Positions 8,332 through 16,240 of a stretch of DNA of 64,000 nt are shown in pieces. The translations under genes were made by a program, and so were the position numbers. Source of the stretch: Flavobacterium sp. UGB4466 (GTDB taxonomy: Bacteria > Bacteroidota > Bacteroidia > Flavobacteriales > Flavobacteriaceae); assembly GCF_903469665.1 (NCBI RefSeq), contig NZ_CAGKLC010000005.1, positions 1-64,000 on the forward strand, in the 5' to 3' direction. Numbering within the stretch: position 1 is the first letter of the stretch; the number at the start of each line of letters is the position of its first letter. The notes beneath the pieces were generated by a model. That model saw nothing but the letters and a program-made list of their open reading frames with translations, did no database searches and had not been told where the DNA came from.

Positions 8332-9606
8332 ATGACAATTTTACTATTGGGATCGGGCGGAAGAGAACATGCTTTTGCCTGGAAAATGACTCAGAGTCCG
8401 CTTTGCGAAAAACTTTTTGTTGCACCTGGAAATGCTGGAACGTCGGCAATTGCTACAAATGTTGCAATGTCTCCAACAGATTTTGATGCAATCAAAGCAT
8501 TTGTAATTCAGGAGAATGTAAAAATGGTAGTCGTAGGCCCGGAAGATCCTTTGGTTAAAGGGATTTACGATTATTTTAAAAACGACGAGAGCTTACAACA
8601 TATTCCGGTTATTGGGCCATCAAAATTGGGAGCTCAGTTAGAAGGAAGTAAAGAGTTTGCTAAAGAGTTTTTAATGAAACATAATATTCCAACTGCTGCT
8701 TACGACAGTTTTACGGCTGAAACGGTAGAGAACGGATGTGCTTTTTTAGAAACATTACAACCTCCATACGTTTTAAAGGCTGATGGTTTGGCTGCAGGAA
8801 AGGGAGTTTTGATTATTCAGGATTTAGAAGAAGCTAAAACAGAATTGAGAAACATGCTGGTTCACGAAAAATTCGGAGCAGCGAGTTCAAAAGTGGTAAT
8901 CGAAGAATTTTTGGACGGAATTGAATTAAGCTGTTTTGTTTTGACTGATGGGAAAAGCTATAAAATCCTTCCAACAGCAAAAGATTACAAACGTATTGGT
9001 GAAGGCGATACAGGTTTAAATACAGGTGGAATGGGAGCTGTTTCTCCGGTTCCTTATGTTGACGCTGTTTTGATGGAAAAAATTGAAACACGTATCGTAA
9101 AACCAACTATCGAAGGATTTCAGAAGGATGGAATTGAGTATAAAGGATTCGTATTTATTGGTTTGATCAATGTAAAAAATGAACCGATTGTAATTGAGTA
9201 CAACGTAAGAATGGGAGATCCTGAGACTGAAGTGGTAGTACCGAGATTAGAATCTGATTTAGTGGAATTGTTTCTTTCGGTAGCCAATCAAAAATTAGAT
9301 ACATTCGAATTAAAAGTTGATCCAAGAAGTGCAACTACCATTATGGTGGTTTCTGGTGGATATCCTGAAGAATTTGAAAAAGGAAAAGTAATTAGCGGTT
9401 TAGAAAATATTGAAGATTCTATTGTTTTTCATGCAGGTACAAAATTAGAAAACGATAGTATCGTGAGTAATGGAGGACGTGTATTAACGGTAACTTCTTA
9501 TGGAGACGATTTCCAACAGGCCATAAAAAAATCTTATCAAAACATAGATAAACTAAGCTTTGATAAGATGTATTTTAGAAAAGATATCGGCTTCGACTTA
9601 CTTTAA
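8332..9606 (+). CDS. purD: Phosphoribosylamine-glycine ligase (GAR synthetase)
   Basis: A 424-residue ATP-grasp enzyme of de novo purine synthesis, joining phosphoribosylamine to glycine. The N-terminus LLLGSGGREHAFAWKM is the PurD signature. Further landmarks are GPEDPLVKGI, LEGSKEFAKEFL, PYVLKADGLAAGKGVLI (ATP-grasp loop), NTGGMGAVSPVPY, VIEYNVRMGDPETEVV (metal-binding acidic site) and a C-terminal SGGYPEEFEKG domain. Length is typical of the monofunctional enzyme. Its last 9 bases overlap tail-to-tail with the small membrane-protein gene on the other strand, leaving no room for an intergenic terminator. Confidence 0.97.
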   Translation: MTILLLGSGGREHAFAWKMTQSPLCEKLFVAPGNAGTSAIATNVAMSPTDFDAIKAFVIQENVKMVVVGPEDPLVKGIYDYFKNDESLQHIPVIGPSKLGAQLEGSKEFAKEFLMKHNIPTAAYDSFTAETVENGCAFLETLQPPYVLKADGLAAGKGVLIIQDLEEAKTELRNMLVHEKFGAASSKVVIEEFLDGIELSCFVLTDGKSYKILPTAKDYKRIGEGDTGLNTGGMGAVSPVPYVDAVLMEKIETRIVKPTIEGFQKDGIEYKGFVFIGLINVKNEPIVIEYNVRMGDPETEVVVPRLESDLVELFLSVANQKLDTFELKVDPRSATTIMVVSGGYPEEFEKGKVISGLENIEDSIVFHAGTKLENDSIVSNGGRVLTVTSYGDDFQQAIKKSYQNIDKLSFDKMYFRKDIGFDLL

Positions 9607-9828
9607 AAAAGAGTGAGCCGTAGTATCTTGGTTTTCTGTTCCGGCATCATCAAAAATGCGTAATTGTTTAATCCAATAAACGATTGCGCATGAACAGATG
9701 ATCATAAAAATCCAGTTGATAGTATTAGCACCAAACCATGTAACAAGTTCCAAACGACGTAAAAAATCAAGCGGTGCGAATAAAATGTTAACGAATAAGT
9801 ACTGTATTCCTTCAAAAAAAGCTGTCAT
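9598..9828 (-). CDS. Small membrane protein, DUF6341-like
   Basis: A 76-residue protein with two hydrophobic segments (about residues 5-20 and 33-54) and a polar C-terminus. It resembles a short family found next to purD and upp in Flavobacteria that I recall as DUF6341; I cannot verify the name. Function is unknown. Convergent with purD, with a 9-base overlap. No clear promoter box was found in the 141 bases separating it from the divergent DUF6427-like gene. Confidence 0.7.
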   Translation of the reverse strand: MTAFFEGIQYLFVNILFAPLDFLRRLELVTWFGANTINWIFMIICSCAIVYWIKQLRIFDDAGTENQDTTAHSFLK

Positions 9829-9969
9829 AATTTTATAAAATTATATGTTATTTATTGTTGTGTAACGCATTGAAACCAGAAGTCTGTTAGCAGAATCTTT
9901 TTTCAACTTGTTGTTTTTCCTTTTTAAACAAGTATTATATTTACAATCACAAAAGTATAAAATATCCTT

Positions 9970-10899
9970 ATGATAACAAGTGTTTTTAAAAAATCTACAC
10001 CATTAAATTATTCATTGGTCGTAATTTTAATACTGGTTTTCTTTTTTTTGTTTCAAATTCAGGAACCTTCCTGGATAACATCTTATTTTTTGGCATTCCA
10101 AAAAGTGAGCTTGTTGTGCTTTATTTTGGCCTCATTTTTCCTGATAAATTTTATCGTAAAAAAGAACGGACTCAGTAAAGACAATGGATACGCGATATTT
10201 TTTTACTTATTGTTTCTATTGTTTTTCCCCACAATATTCAACAATTCCAATGTAATATATGGTAACTTTTTTATACTTCTGGCACTTCGAAGATTGATTT
10301 CGCTGCAGTCGTTGAAAGCTTCTAAAGAAAAAATATTTGATGCATCATTTTGGATTTTAATAGCTTCTTTGTTTCAATTTTGGTGTATTCTTTTCCTGAT
10401 TTTAGTTTTTATCTCGATAGTTTTCCATGTTTCCAGAGATTATAGAAACTGGATTTTACCTTTTATAGCACTTGTGGCAGTGTCCATAATCTTTTTATTG
10501 GTCTCTTTAATTTTCCATATCGACATCACAGATTTTTTTCAGGAACGTGCCGTAATCGATTTTAATATTGATTATTTTAAGAGCAATTATGAAAATGGAG
10601 CACTTTCAATCTATGTGGCTGTAGCCTTATTTTTTGTAGTTTCGATGCTGACCACATTATCAAATCGACCACAAATAGTGCATTCTTCATACAAAAAAGT
10701 AGTAGCTTGTTTCTTTATTGCAGCCTTTGTTTATATTCTATCGCCGGATAAAAGTAACGATTTGCTCTTTTTTAGTGTTGCGCCTTTGACGATCATGGCA
10801 GCAAGTCATGTAGAGTATATGCAACAAAAACTCAATAACGAAATTGTTTTTTATGTATTGATTTTGTGCAGTTTATTTACATTTTTTTCTCAATTATAA
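9970..10899 (+). CDS. Polytopic membrane protein, DUF6427-like
   Basis: A 309-residue integral membrane protein with roughly eight to ten hydrophobic segments spread over its length and very few charged stretches. It fits an uncharacterised Flavobacteriaceae family recalled as DUF6427 that regularly lies beside upp. The layout vaguely resembles small polytopic glycosyltransferase-like proteins (GT-C), but no catalytic motif is evident. Its 3' end overlaps the upp gene by 6 bases tail-to-tail. No function can be assigned. Confidence 0.75.
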   Translation: MITSVFKKSTPLNYSLVVILILVFFFLFQIQEPSWITSYFLAFQKVSLLCFILASFFLINFIVKKNGLSKDNGYAIFFYLLFLLFFPTIFNNSNVIYGNFFILLALRRLISLQSLKASKEKIFDASFWILIASLFQFWCILFLILVFISIVFHVSRDYRNWILPFIALVAVSIIFLLVSLIFHIDITDFFQERAVIDFNIDYFKSNYENGALSIYVAVALFFVVSMLTTLSNRPQIVHSSYKKVVACFFIAAFVYILSPDKSNDLLFFSVAPLTIMAASHVEYMQQKLNNEIVFYVLILCSLFTFFSQL

Positions 10900-11547
10900 T
10901 TTACTTCCATAAGCAAGATCTCCGGCATCGCCAAGACCCGGAACGATATAATTTTTTTCATTTAGCTTTTCGTCTAAAGAAGCGACCCATAAATGACAGT
11001 TTTCCGGAAGATTTTCTTCCAGAAAAGCAACACCCTCTGGCGCAGCAATAACTACAACAATATGAATCTCTTTTGGAGTGGCATTTTGAATTAGCTTTTC
11101 GTGAACAGCAACAATCGACTGACCCGTTGCCAACATTGGATCAAGAAGTAAAACAGTCTTGTCGTTTATGTTTGAAACAGCTTGGTATTCAACCCGAATT
11201 TCGAATTCGGCATCGTTATTTGGATGGTATCGGCAAGCCGAAACAAAACTATTCTCGGCATGGTCAAAGTAATTTAAAAAACCGTTATGCAACGGTAAAC
11301 CAGCTCTTAAAATGGAACATAAAACTAAATCACTCTCTATTTCAGTCGTATTTTTAATGCCAAGCGGAGTTTGAATTTCAACATTTTTATAAGCCAGATC
11401 CTTACTCAGTTCATAAGCCATAATTTCGCCAATTCGTTCAATATTTCTTCGGAAACGCATGCTGTCGTTCTGAACATTAACATTTCTGATTTGGCCTAAA
11501 AAGTGATTTAATACGCTGTTATTTTTGGAGATATAATGAATTTTCAT
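10894..11547 (-). CDS. upp: Uracil phosphoribosyltransferase
   Basis: A 217-residue pyrimidine-salvage enzyme that makes UMP from uracil and PRPP. The PRPP-binding loop is LLLDPMLATGQSIVAVHEKL, and the uracil-binding C-terminus is VPGLGDAGDLAYGSKL. SILRAGLPLHNGFLN near residues 83-97 is another family landmark. Length matches the Bacteroidota form. It is transcribed toward the DUF6427-like gene and overlaps it by 6 bases. Confidence 0.95.
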   Translation of the reverse strand: MKIHYISKNNSVLNHFLGQIRNVNVQNDSMRFRRNIERIGEIMAYELSKDLAYKNVEIQTPLGIKNTTEIESDLVLCSILRAGLPLHNGFLNYFDHAENSFVSACRYHPNNDAEFEIRVEYQAVSNINDKTVLLLDPMLATGQSIVAVHEKLIQNATPKEIHIVVVIAAPEGVAFLEENLPENCHLWVASLDEKLNEKNYIVPGLGDAGDLAYGSKL

Positions 11548-11630
11548 ACTGAATTTTTAGAATTATGGATAGATTGTAGTGCAATAACGAAAAATTAATC
11601 GTTTTCTTCACACCATAAAAGTATAAAAAG

Positions 11631-11638
11631 TATCTTTG
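11631..11638 (+). promoter_or_regulatory. -7 promoter box that decides the DUF4254 start
   Basis: TATCTTTG matches TAnnTTTG. It sits 20 bases before the ATG at 11659, so the transcript should begin near 11645. The in-frame GTG at 11638 lies within the box and therefore cannot be the start codon. Confidence 0.65.
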
Positions 11639-11658
11639 TGTCTCTAATAAATAAAGAC

Positions 11659-12264
11659 ATGTTTTCAAAATTAGCATATTCTGTTTTCGAACAAAGCATC
11701 AAAGATTATCACCAATTTGATAATGTTGATCAACCTATAAACAATCCTTACCCAAAGGATAAGTTTGAGCATTTATTGTATTTAAAAAACTGGATTGACA
11801 CTGTTCAATGGCATTTTGAGGATATTATCCGTGATCCGCAAATTGATCCGGTAGCGGCGCTGACTTTAAAAAGAAGAATTGATGCCTCAAACCAGGAACG
11901 TACAGATATGGTGGAATACATTGACAGCTACTTTTTGCAAAAATACAGCGATGTAAAAGTAAAAGATGGTGCAAAAATCAATTCCGAAAGTCCTGCATGG
12001 GCTTTTGATAGATTGTCTATTTTAGCGTTAAAAATTTATCACATGCATGAAGAAGCTACTCGTGCTGAAGCTTCACAAGAGCACAGAGATAAATGTCAGG
12101 AGAAATTAAATGTACTTTTAGAACAAAGAAGTGACTTATCGACTGCAATTGATGATTTATTGACTGACATTGAAAATGGAGATAAATTCATGAAAGTGTA
12201 CAAACAAATGAAAATGTACAATGACGATGAATTGAATCCTGTTTTATATCAAAATAAAAAATAA
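11659..12264 (+). CDS. DUF4254-family protein
   Basis: A 201-residue soluble, largely helical protein of the Bacteroidota DUF4254 family. Recognisable segments are FDNVDQPINNPYPKDKFEH, LKNWIDTVQWHFED and RDPQIDPVAALTLKRRID, plus a conserved SRL/DRLSILALKIYHMHEEATR helix. The function of the family is unknown, but it commonly neighbours a GT9 heptosyltransferase-like gene, so a role in LPS or envelope glycan assembly is plausible. The ATG at 11659 was chosen because a promoter -7 box covers the alternative GTG upstream. In this window its usual GT9 partner is displaced by an intervening AlbA_2-type gene. Confidence 0.88.
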   Translation: MFSKLAYSVFEQSIKDYHQFDNVDQPINNPYPKDKFEHLLYLKNWIDTVQWHFEDIIRDPQIDPVAALTLKRRIDASNQERTDMVEYIDSYFLQKYSDVKVKDGAKINSESPAWAFDRLSILALKIYHMHEEATRAEASQEHRDKCQEKLNVLLEQRSDLSTAIDDLLTDIENGDKFMKVYKQMKMYNDDELNPVLYQNKK

Positions 12265-12286
12265 ATTTTTAGATTAATTTTTGTCT

Positions 12287-14065
12287 ATGATAACAATTGA
12301 AACATTAAAAAAGCTCAAAGAGTCAGAAGACAAAGTTGAATTTAAAAAAGGTGAAGGAGGTAATATATCCTATGATGGTGGTTCTAAACCAAAACCGAGC
12401 GATAGACGAAGGTGTATTTTAGGATATATTACTGCTTTATGTAATGAAGGTGGAGGATATTTAGTTATTGGAATGACTGATAATTATCCACATGAAGTAG
12501 TGGGCACTCAGCAGAATTTGGGATCAATAGGTGAACTTGAATCTAAAGTATATACCGATACAGGAATTCGTCCAAAAATATATGAACTCTATGAAGGTTC
12601 TAAAAGAGTATTAGTAATAGAAGTGCCATGTAGACCAGCTGGAAAGGTTTTTAAATTTGAAGATGTTGCTTTAATGAGAGTTGGTGAAGAATTGAAACCA
12701 ATGTCAGATGAAGTTTATTTAAAAATTGTTCAGGAACAAGAACCTGATTTTTCACAGCAAATATGCGAAGGTTTAACAATTTCTGATTTGGATGACAAAG
12801 CCACGTTATTGCTGAAAGAAAAATATTCTATTAAACAAAACAATCCACAGTTTAAGTTATTACCAAACGAACAGATTCTTTCTGATCTCGATCTTTTAAA
12901 AAAAGGTAAGCTAACTAATGCCGCATTAATTCTGTTAGCAAAAAAAGAAACGTTACAAGAAAGGCTGCCACAAGCTAAAGTAATGTTAGAATATAGAAAT
13001 TCGGAAAGCCAAATTCCTTTCGACAACAGAATAGAATTTGTAGAACCTTTTTTTATTTTAATAGATGAATTATGGAAAACTATTAATTTAAGAAATGGTA
13101 GTTTTCCTATTCAGGATGGCGCATATATTTTTAATATTCCTTACTTTAATGAAGAAGTAATTCGTGAATCTATTAATAACGCAATTTCACATCGTGATTA
13201 TAAGAGAACTTCAGAAATTGTAATTAAACAGTTTCCCCATAGACTTGATGTTATTAATGCTGGTGGTTTTCCTGCAGGAGTGACTCTAGATAATTTAATA
13301 AAAATACCAAGCACCCCAAGAAATAGATTATTGGCAGATATTTTGCAAAAAACAGGAATTGTTGAACGTTCAGGACAAGGAGTTGACAAGATATATTATA
13401 ATACTCTTTCTGAAGGTAAAGCAGAACCTGACTATTCAAAATCGGATAACTTTCAAGTAAATCTCAAACTTTCTGCAATAATAGAAGATCGTGCCTTTGC
13501 TTTATTTATTGATTCAATACAAAAAGAGCTTCCTGAAAGTGAAAGGCTTTCAGTTCTTGAAATAGTTACTTTGAATAAAATTAAAAATGGTATTCAAAAA
13601 AGTGAACTCGATTTAGAACAAATAAATCAGCTTTTACAGAAAAAGCTGATTGAGAAGAGGGGTAAGACTAATGCAATCTTTTATATCTTATCTAAAGATT
13701 ACTATGATTTTACGGATGAAAAAGCAAAATATTATAGCCTGCAAGAGATAGATGATGATCAGGTTTTGGGTACAATTTTACAGTTTTTAAGAAAAGAAGA
13801 AAAGGCAAAAATGAAAGACTTTGTAGGTCTTTTTGAAAATAAATTATCCAGAAAGCAAGTAAGATTTCGAGTGGATAAATTAGTTTCAAACAAAATTCTT
13901 GAACAAGAAGGTGAAGGTTCTGGTTCAACATATAAATTAAGTCAAGAATATATAAAAGAGATACAAGTAATATCTGAAGCATTAAATATAGGCATGAAAG
14001 AAATGAATAAAAAACGTAATAAAAGCATAGAAATGGCCAAAGAAAGGCCAAAGAAAAGTCGTTAA
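12287..14065 (+). CDS. AlbA_2 / HATPase_c_4 putative nucleic-acid-binding regulator
   Basis: A 592-residue protein of the 'divergent AAA-4/AlbA_2' group related to Schlafen-like proteins and sometimes mislabelled RecG helicase. The N-terminal ~130 residues are the AlbA_2 domain, with KVEFKKGEGG, ITALCNEGGGYLVIGMTD and PCRPAGKVFKFEDVALMRVG. A central domain (about 230-400) is the GHKL-type HATPase_c_4, showing ESINNAISHRDY, DVINAGGFPAGV and VERSGQGVDKIY. The C-terminal part contains probable winged-helix segments and ends in a Lys/Arg-rich tail. The ATG at 12287 was chosen over an in-frame TTG six bases earlier. It separates DUF4254 from GT9, which suggests insertion. The function may be regulatory or defensive; neither is shown. 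Confidence 0.85.
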   Translation: MITIETLKKLKESEDKVEFKKGEGGNISYDGGSKPKPSDRRRCILGYITALCNEGGGYLVIGMTDNYPHEVVGTQQNLGSIGELESKVYTDTGIRPKIYELYEGSKRVLVIEVPCRPAGKVFKFEDVALMRVGEELKPMSDEVYLKIVQEQEPDFSQQICEGLTISDLDDKATLLLKEKYSIKQNNPQFKLLPNEQILSDLDLLKKGKLTNAALILLAKKETLQERLPQAKVMLEYRNSESQIPFDNRIEFVEPFFILIDELWKTINLRNGSFPIQDGAYIFNIPYFNEEVIRESINNAISHRDYKRTSEIVIKQFPHRLDVINAGGFPAGVTLDNLIKIPSTPRNRLLADILQKTGIVERSGQGVDKIYYNTLSEGKAEPDYSKSDNFQVNLKLSAIIEDRAFALFIDSIQKELPESERLSVLEIVTLNKIKNGIQKSELDLEQINQLLQKKLIEKRGKTNAIFYILSKDYYDFTDEKAKYYSLQEIDDDQVLGTILQFLRKEEKAKMKDFVGLFENKLSRKQVRFRVDKLVSNKILEQEGEGSGSTYKLSQEYIKEIQVISEALNIGMKEMNKKRNKSIEMAKERPKKSR

Positions 14066-14161
14066 ATTGTTGAAAACCATTCTTTTTTGTTCATAAGTAT
14101 GCTTTAAAGTATTGATTTATAAGTGCTTTTTTCAAACTGAAATGGCCAAAGAATGGCCAAA
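14031..14161 (+). repeat. Two copies of a 22-base direct repeat around the AlbA_2/GT9 junction
   Basis: AAATGGCCAAAGAAAGGCCA followed by AA at 14031-14052 lies in the last codons of the AlbA_2 gene. The same sequence with one change lies at 14140-14161 and covers the ATG at 14153 of the GT9 reading frame. Each copy is itself an 11-base tandem (GGCCAAAGAA-type) doublet. The spacing is 109 bases. Confidence 0.85.
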
Positions 14162-15253
14162 AAACACTACTTTTTTAAAATATTTCACCACTTTTTAATT
14201 TTAAATCGAGAAAAATTGTCCAATACAATAAAGCATATAGCCGTCATGAGACTATCCGCAATGGGAGATGTAGCCATGATGGTTCCTGTTTTACGCACTT
14301 TTGTGAAGCAGTATCCAACGGTTAAAATCACCGTTATTTCACGACCGTTTTTTAAACCATTTTTTGAAGGAATCCCGAATCTTGAGTTTTTTGCTTTTGA
14401 TGAAAAGCAGCGTCACAAAGGATTTGCAGGGCTACTTAGATTATACAGTGATGTAAAAAAACTCAAAATCGATGCTTTTGCAGACCTTCATAATGTTCTG
14501 AGATCCAAAATTGTAAGTCTCCTTTTTGCTTTAAGCGGAAAAAAAAGAGCCACAGTGGACAAAGGACGTGAAGGTAAAAAAGAATTAACCCGTGCCGAGA
14601 ATAAAATTTTTGCACAATTGCCAACCATGTTTGAAAGGCATGCAAAAGTATTTGAAAAACTTGGTTTTCCTTTAGACATATCAAATCCTGAATTCCCGCA
14701 AAAAGCAAAATTAAGCCCGGATATTTTAGAAATTATTGGCGATCAGAATCAAAAATTAATTGGGATTGCACCCTTCGCACAATACAATTCCAAAGTATAT
14801 CCACAAGATTTAATGCAGGAAGTAATTGCAAAATTGACGGAAAATAAAACGTATACCATTTTACTTTTTGGTGGAGGAAAGAAAGAAATTGAAATCCTGG
14901 ATTCGTTTGCACAATCCTTTGAAAATGTAGTTAATGTGGCTGGAAAAATTAAATTTCAACAGGAATTACAACTCATTAGTAATTTAGACGTAATGCTTTC
15001 TATGGATTCCGGAAATGCACATATTGCGGCAATGCAGGGAGTAAAAGTCATTACACTTTGGGGTGCTACACATCCGTATGCGGGATTTTTACCATTCGGA
15101 CAAACAATGGAAAATGCTTTGGTTTCGGACAGAAATCAATATCCTAAATTACCAACATCTGTTTATGGAAACAAAATCGTTGAAGGTTATGAAGACGCTA
15201 TGAGATCGATTTCGCCCGAAGATATAGTCAAGAAGATTCAATTAAGCATATAA
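14153..15253 (+). CDS. GT9 heptosyltransferase-like glycosyltransferase
   Basis: A protein of about 345-366 residues of the ADP-heptose:LPS heptosyltransferase family (GT9, GT-B fold). The N-terminal strand and loop are KHIAVMRLSAMGDVAMMVP. The donor domain shows IGIAPFAQYNSKVYP, LLFGGGKKEIEIL and SMDSGNAHIAAMQGVKVITLWGATHP, which is the D-S-G-x-x-H-x-A motif of GT9. The first ~21 residues from the ATG at 14153 look unlike the family. A TTG at 14216 would give a more usual N-terminus, while the ATG at 14246 would cut the first strand. The odd start lies in a repeated sequence. It overlaps the next minus-strand gene by 12 bases. Confidence 0.88.
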   Translation: MAKKHYFFKIFHHFLILNREKLSNTIKHIAVMRLSAMGDVAMMVPVLRTFVKQYPTVKITVISRPFFKPFFEGIPNLEFFAFDEKQRHKGFAGLLRLYSDVKKLKIDAFADLHNVLRSKIVSLLFALSGKKRATVDKGREGKKELTRAENKIFAQLPTMFERHAKVFEKLGFPLDISNPEFPQKAKLSPDILEIIGDQNQKLIGIAPFAQYNSKVYPQDLMQEVIAKLTENKTYTILLFGGGKKEIEILDSFAQSFENVVNVAGKIKFQQELQLISNLDVMLSMDSGNAHIAAMQGVKVITLWGATHPYAGFLPFGQTMENALVSDRNQYPKLPTSVYGNKIVEGYEDAMRSISPEDIVKKIQLSI

Positions 15254-15655
15254 TCCATTTAAATCATAAAGAAAGTAGCCAACTGTTTTCTTTTTGTTTT
15301 TATTAGCAACGATTACAACAAAATGATTTTCTTTTTCTGTAGACAATAAAATGTGCTCAAAATCTTCCGTTGAATTTCTGTAGATTTTGTGCACCAATTG
15401 TGACTCTTTAATTTTGTTCGATAGTATTTTAGCCGCTTTTAATTTGCTTATGTAGGGCCAGATATTAAAAGTATTCTTCTCAGAAACATTTATTTCAGTC
15501 ATTTTACCAATCATTGTTGCACTATATTTTTCTTTGGTAAGCAATTTGGGACCTTTTTTATTTTGTTGTTTCTTAATTATAAAGTAGATACAAAAAAGAA
15601 CTGTTATTACAAAAAGTGCTATAAATGATAAACGAAGTAAGTGATGTATTGTCAT
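15242..15655 (-). CDS. Hypothetical single-span membrane protein
   Basis: A 137-residue protein with one hydrophobic segment near the N-terminus (about residues 9-28) followed by Lys-rich residues, indicating a cytoplasmic C-terminal domain or a signal anchor. The rest is a mixed alpha/beta domain ending in a beta-rich ENHFVVIVANKNKKKTVGYF stretch. I do not recognise a family. It overlaps the 3' end of the GT9 gene by 12 bases and is transcribed alone. Confidence 0.65.
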   Translation of the reverse strand: MTIHHLLRLSFIALFVITVLFCIYFIIKKQQNKKGPKLLTKEKYSATMIGKMTEINVSEKNTFNIWPYISKLKAAKILSNKIKESQLVHKIYRNSTEDFEHILLSTEKENHFVVIVANKNKKKTVGYFLYDLNGLYA

Positions 15656-15806
15656 AATATTTAAGATTTAAACGTGTTGACAAATTCGATTTAGCGCTAC
15701 ATATCTACACAAAAACATATGAGATTGTGATTGCTATAATTTTACCTCTAATATAATAAAAATTCAGCAATATTTTATCGAAAAAATGCTTTTATTGTAA
15801 TTGTAA

Positions 15807-16115
15807 TTAGAGCCAAATTTTTTCATCCCGGCATCTGCTATAAATATAACTTTTTAGATTCGAAATTGTGACTTGATAATTTGGTGCTTCATAACCAAAT
15901 CGTTCGTGTTCCATTTGTTCTTTTTCGACAGCATCGCAGCCTTTTATAACTTCTTTAAGCATATCCAGCATGGCGAGTTCTTTATTGTTTGTCTTCTGAA
16001 ATTTAAATTCTATAAGTTCATCCTGAAGTTCTTCACAATATTCCACAAGTTTTTCAACTTCAGGTTCCTCTAGAAGATATTCTTTATTTTTAAAAATTTC
16101 CTGTACAGATTTCAT
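15807..16115 (-). CDS. Hypothetical small acidic helical protein
   Basis: A 102-residue, acidic, largely helical protein (many Glu/Lys, probable coiled coil between residues 10 and 60), without signal peptide or membrane span. A longer frame begins at a TTG at 16142, but the ATG at 16115 (MKSVQEIFKNKEYLL) is preferred because a near-consensus -7 box lies just upstream of it. No family was recognised. The last residues, SRCRDEKIWL, are conserved-looking but not diagnostic. Confidence 0.65.
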   Translation of the reverse strand: MKSVQEIFKNKEYLLEEPEVEKLVEYCEELQDELIEFKFQKTNNKELAMLDMLKEVIKGCDAVEKEQMEHERFGYEAPNYQVTISNLKSYIYSRCRDEKIWL

Positions 16116-16148
16116 AACGTAAATTTTAAGTTCCAAATTCAAATTTTA

Positions 16149-16156
16149 CAAAGATT
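16149..16156 (-). promoter_or_regulatory. Near-consensus -7 box for the small acidic protein gene
   Basis: Minus-strand AATCTTTG, one base off TAnnTTTG, 33 bases upstream of the preferred ATG at 16115. It would start the transcript near 16141, ruling out the TTG at 16142. Confidence 0.4.
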
Positions 16157-16178
16157 GCTAATAATTATAAAACAAAAA

Positions 16179-16218
16179 AAATTCCAAATCCCAATTGTAA
16201 GTTTGGGATTTGGAATTT
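16179..16218 (-). terminator. Intrinsic terminator after the PaaE-like gene
   Basis: A 16-bp stem (16179-16194 with 16203-16218) and an 8-base loop. Read on the minus strand it is followed by a T-rich run (16180 down to 16169), as expected for a terminator of the reductase gene ending at 16241. Confidence 0.85.
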
Positions 16219-16240
16219 GAATATTTTGAGATTTTAACGA

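Noticed and set aside
11638..11658. GTG start for the DUF4254 gene
   Set aside because: The codon lies within a TAnnTTTG promoter box; the ATG at 11659 is the proper distance downstream.
13710..14051. 113-codon minus-strand frame within the AlbA_2 gene
   Set aside because: Antisense to a clear domain protein, hydrophobic only because it mirrors Lys/Glu codons.
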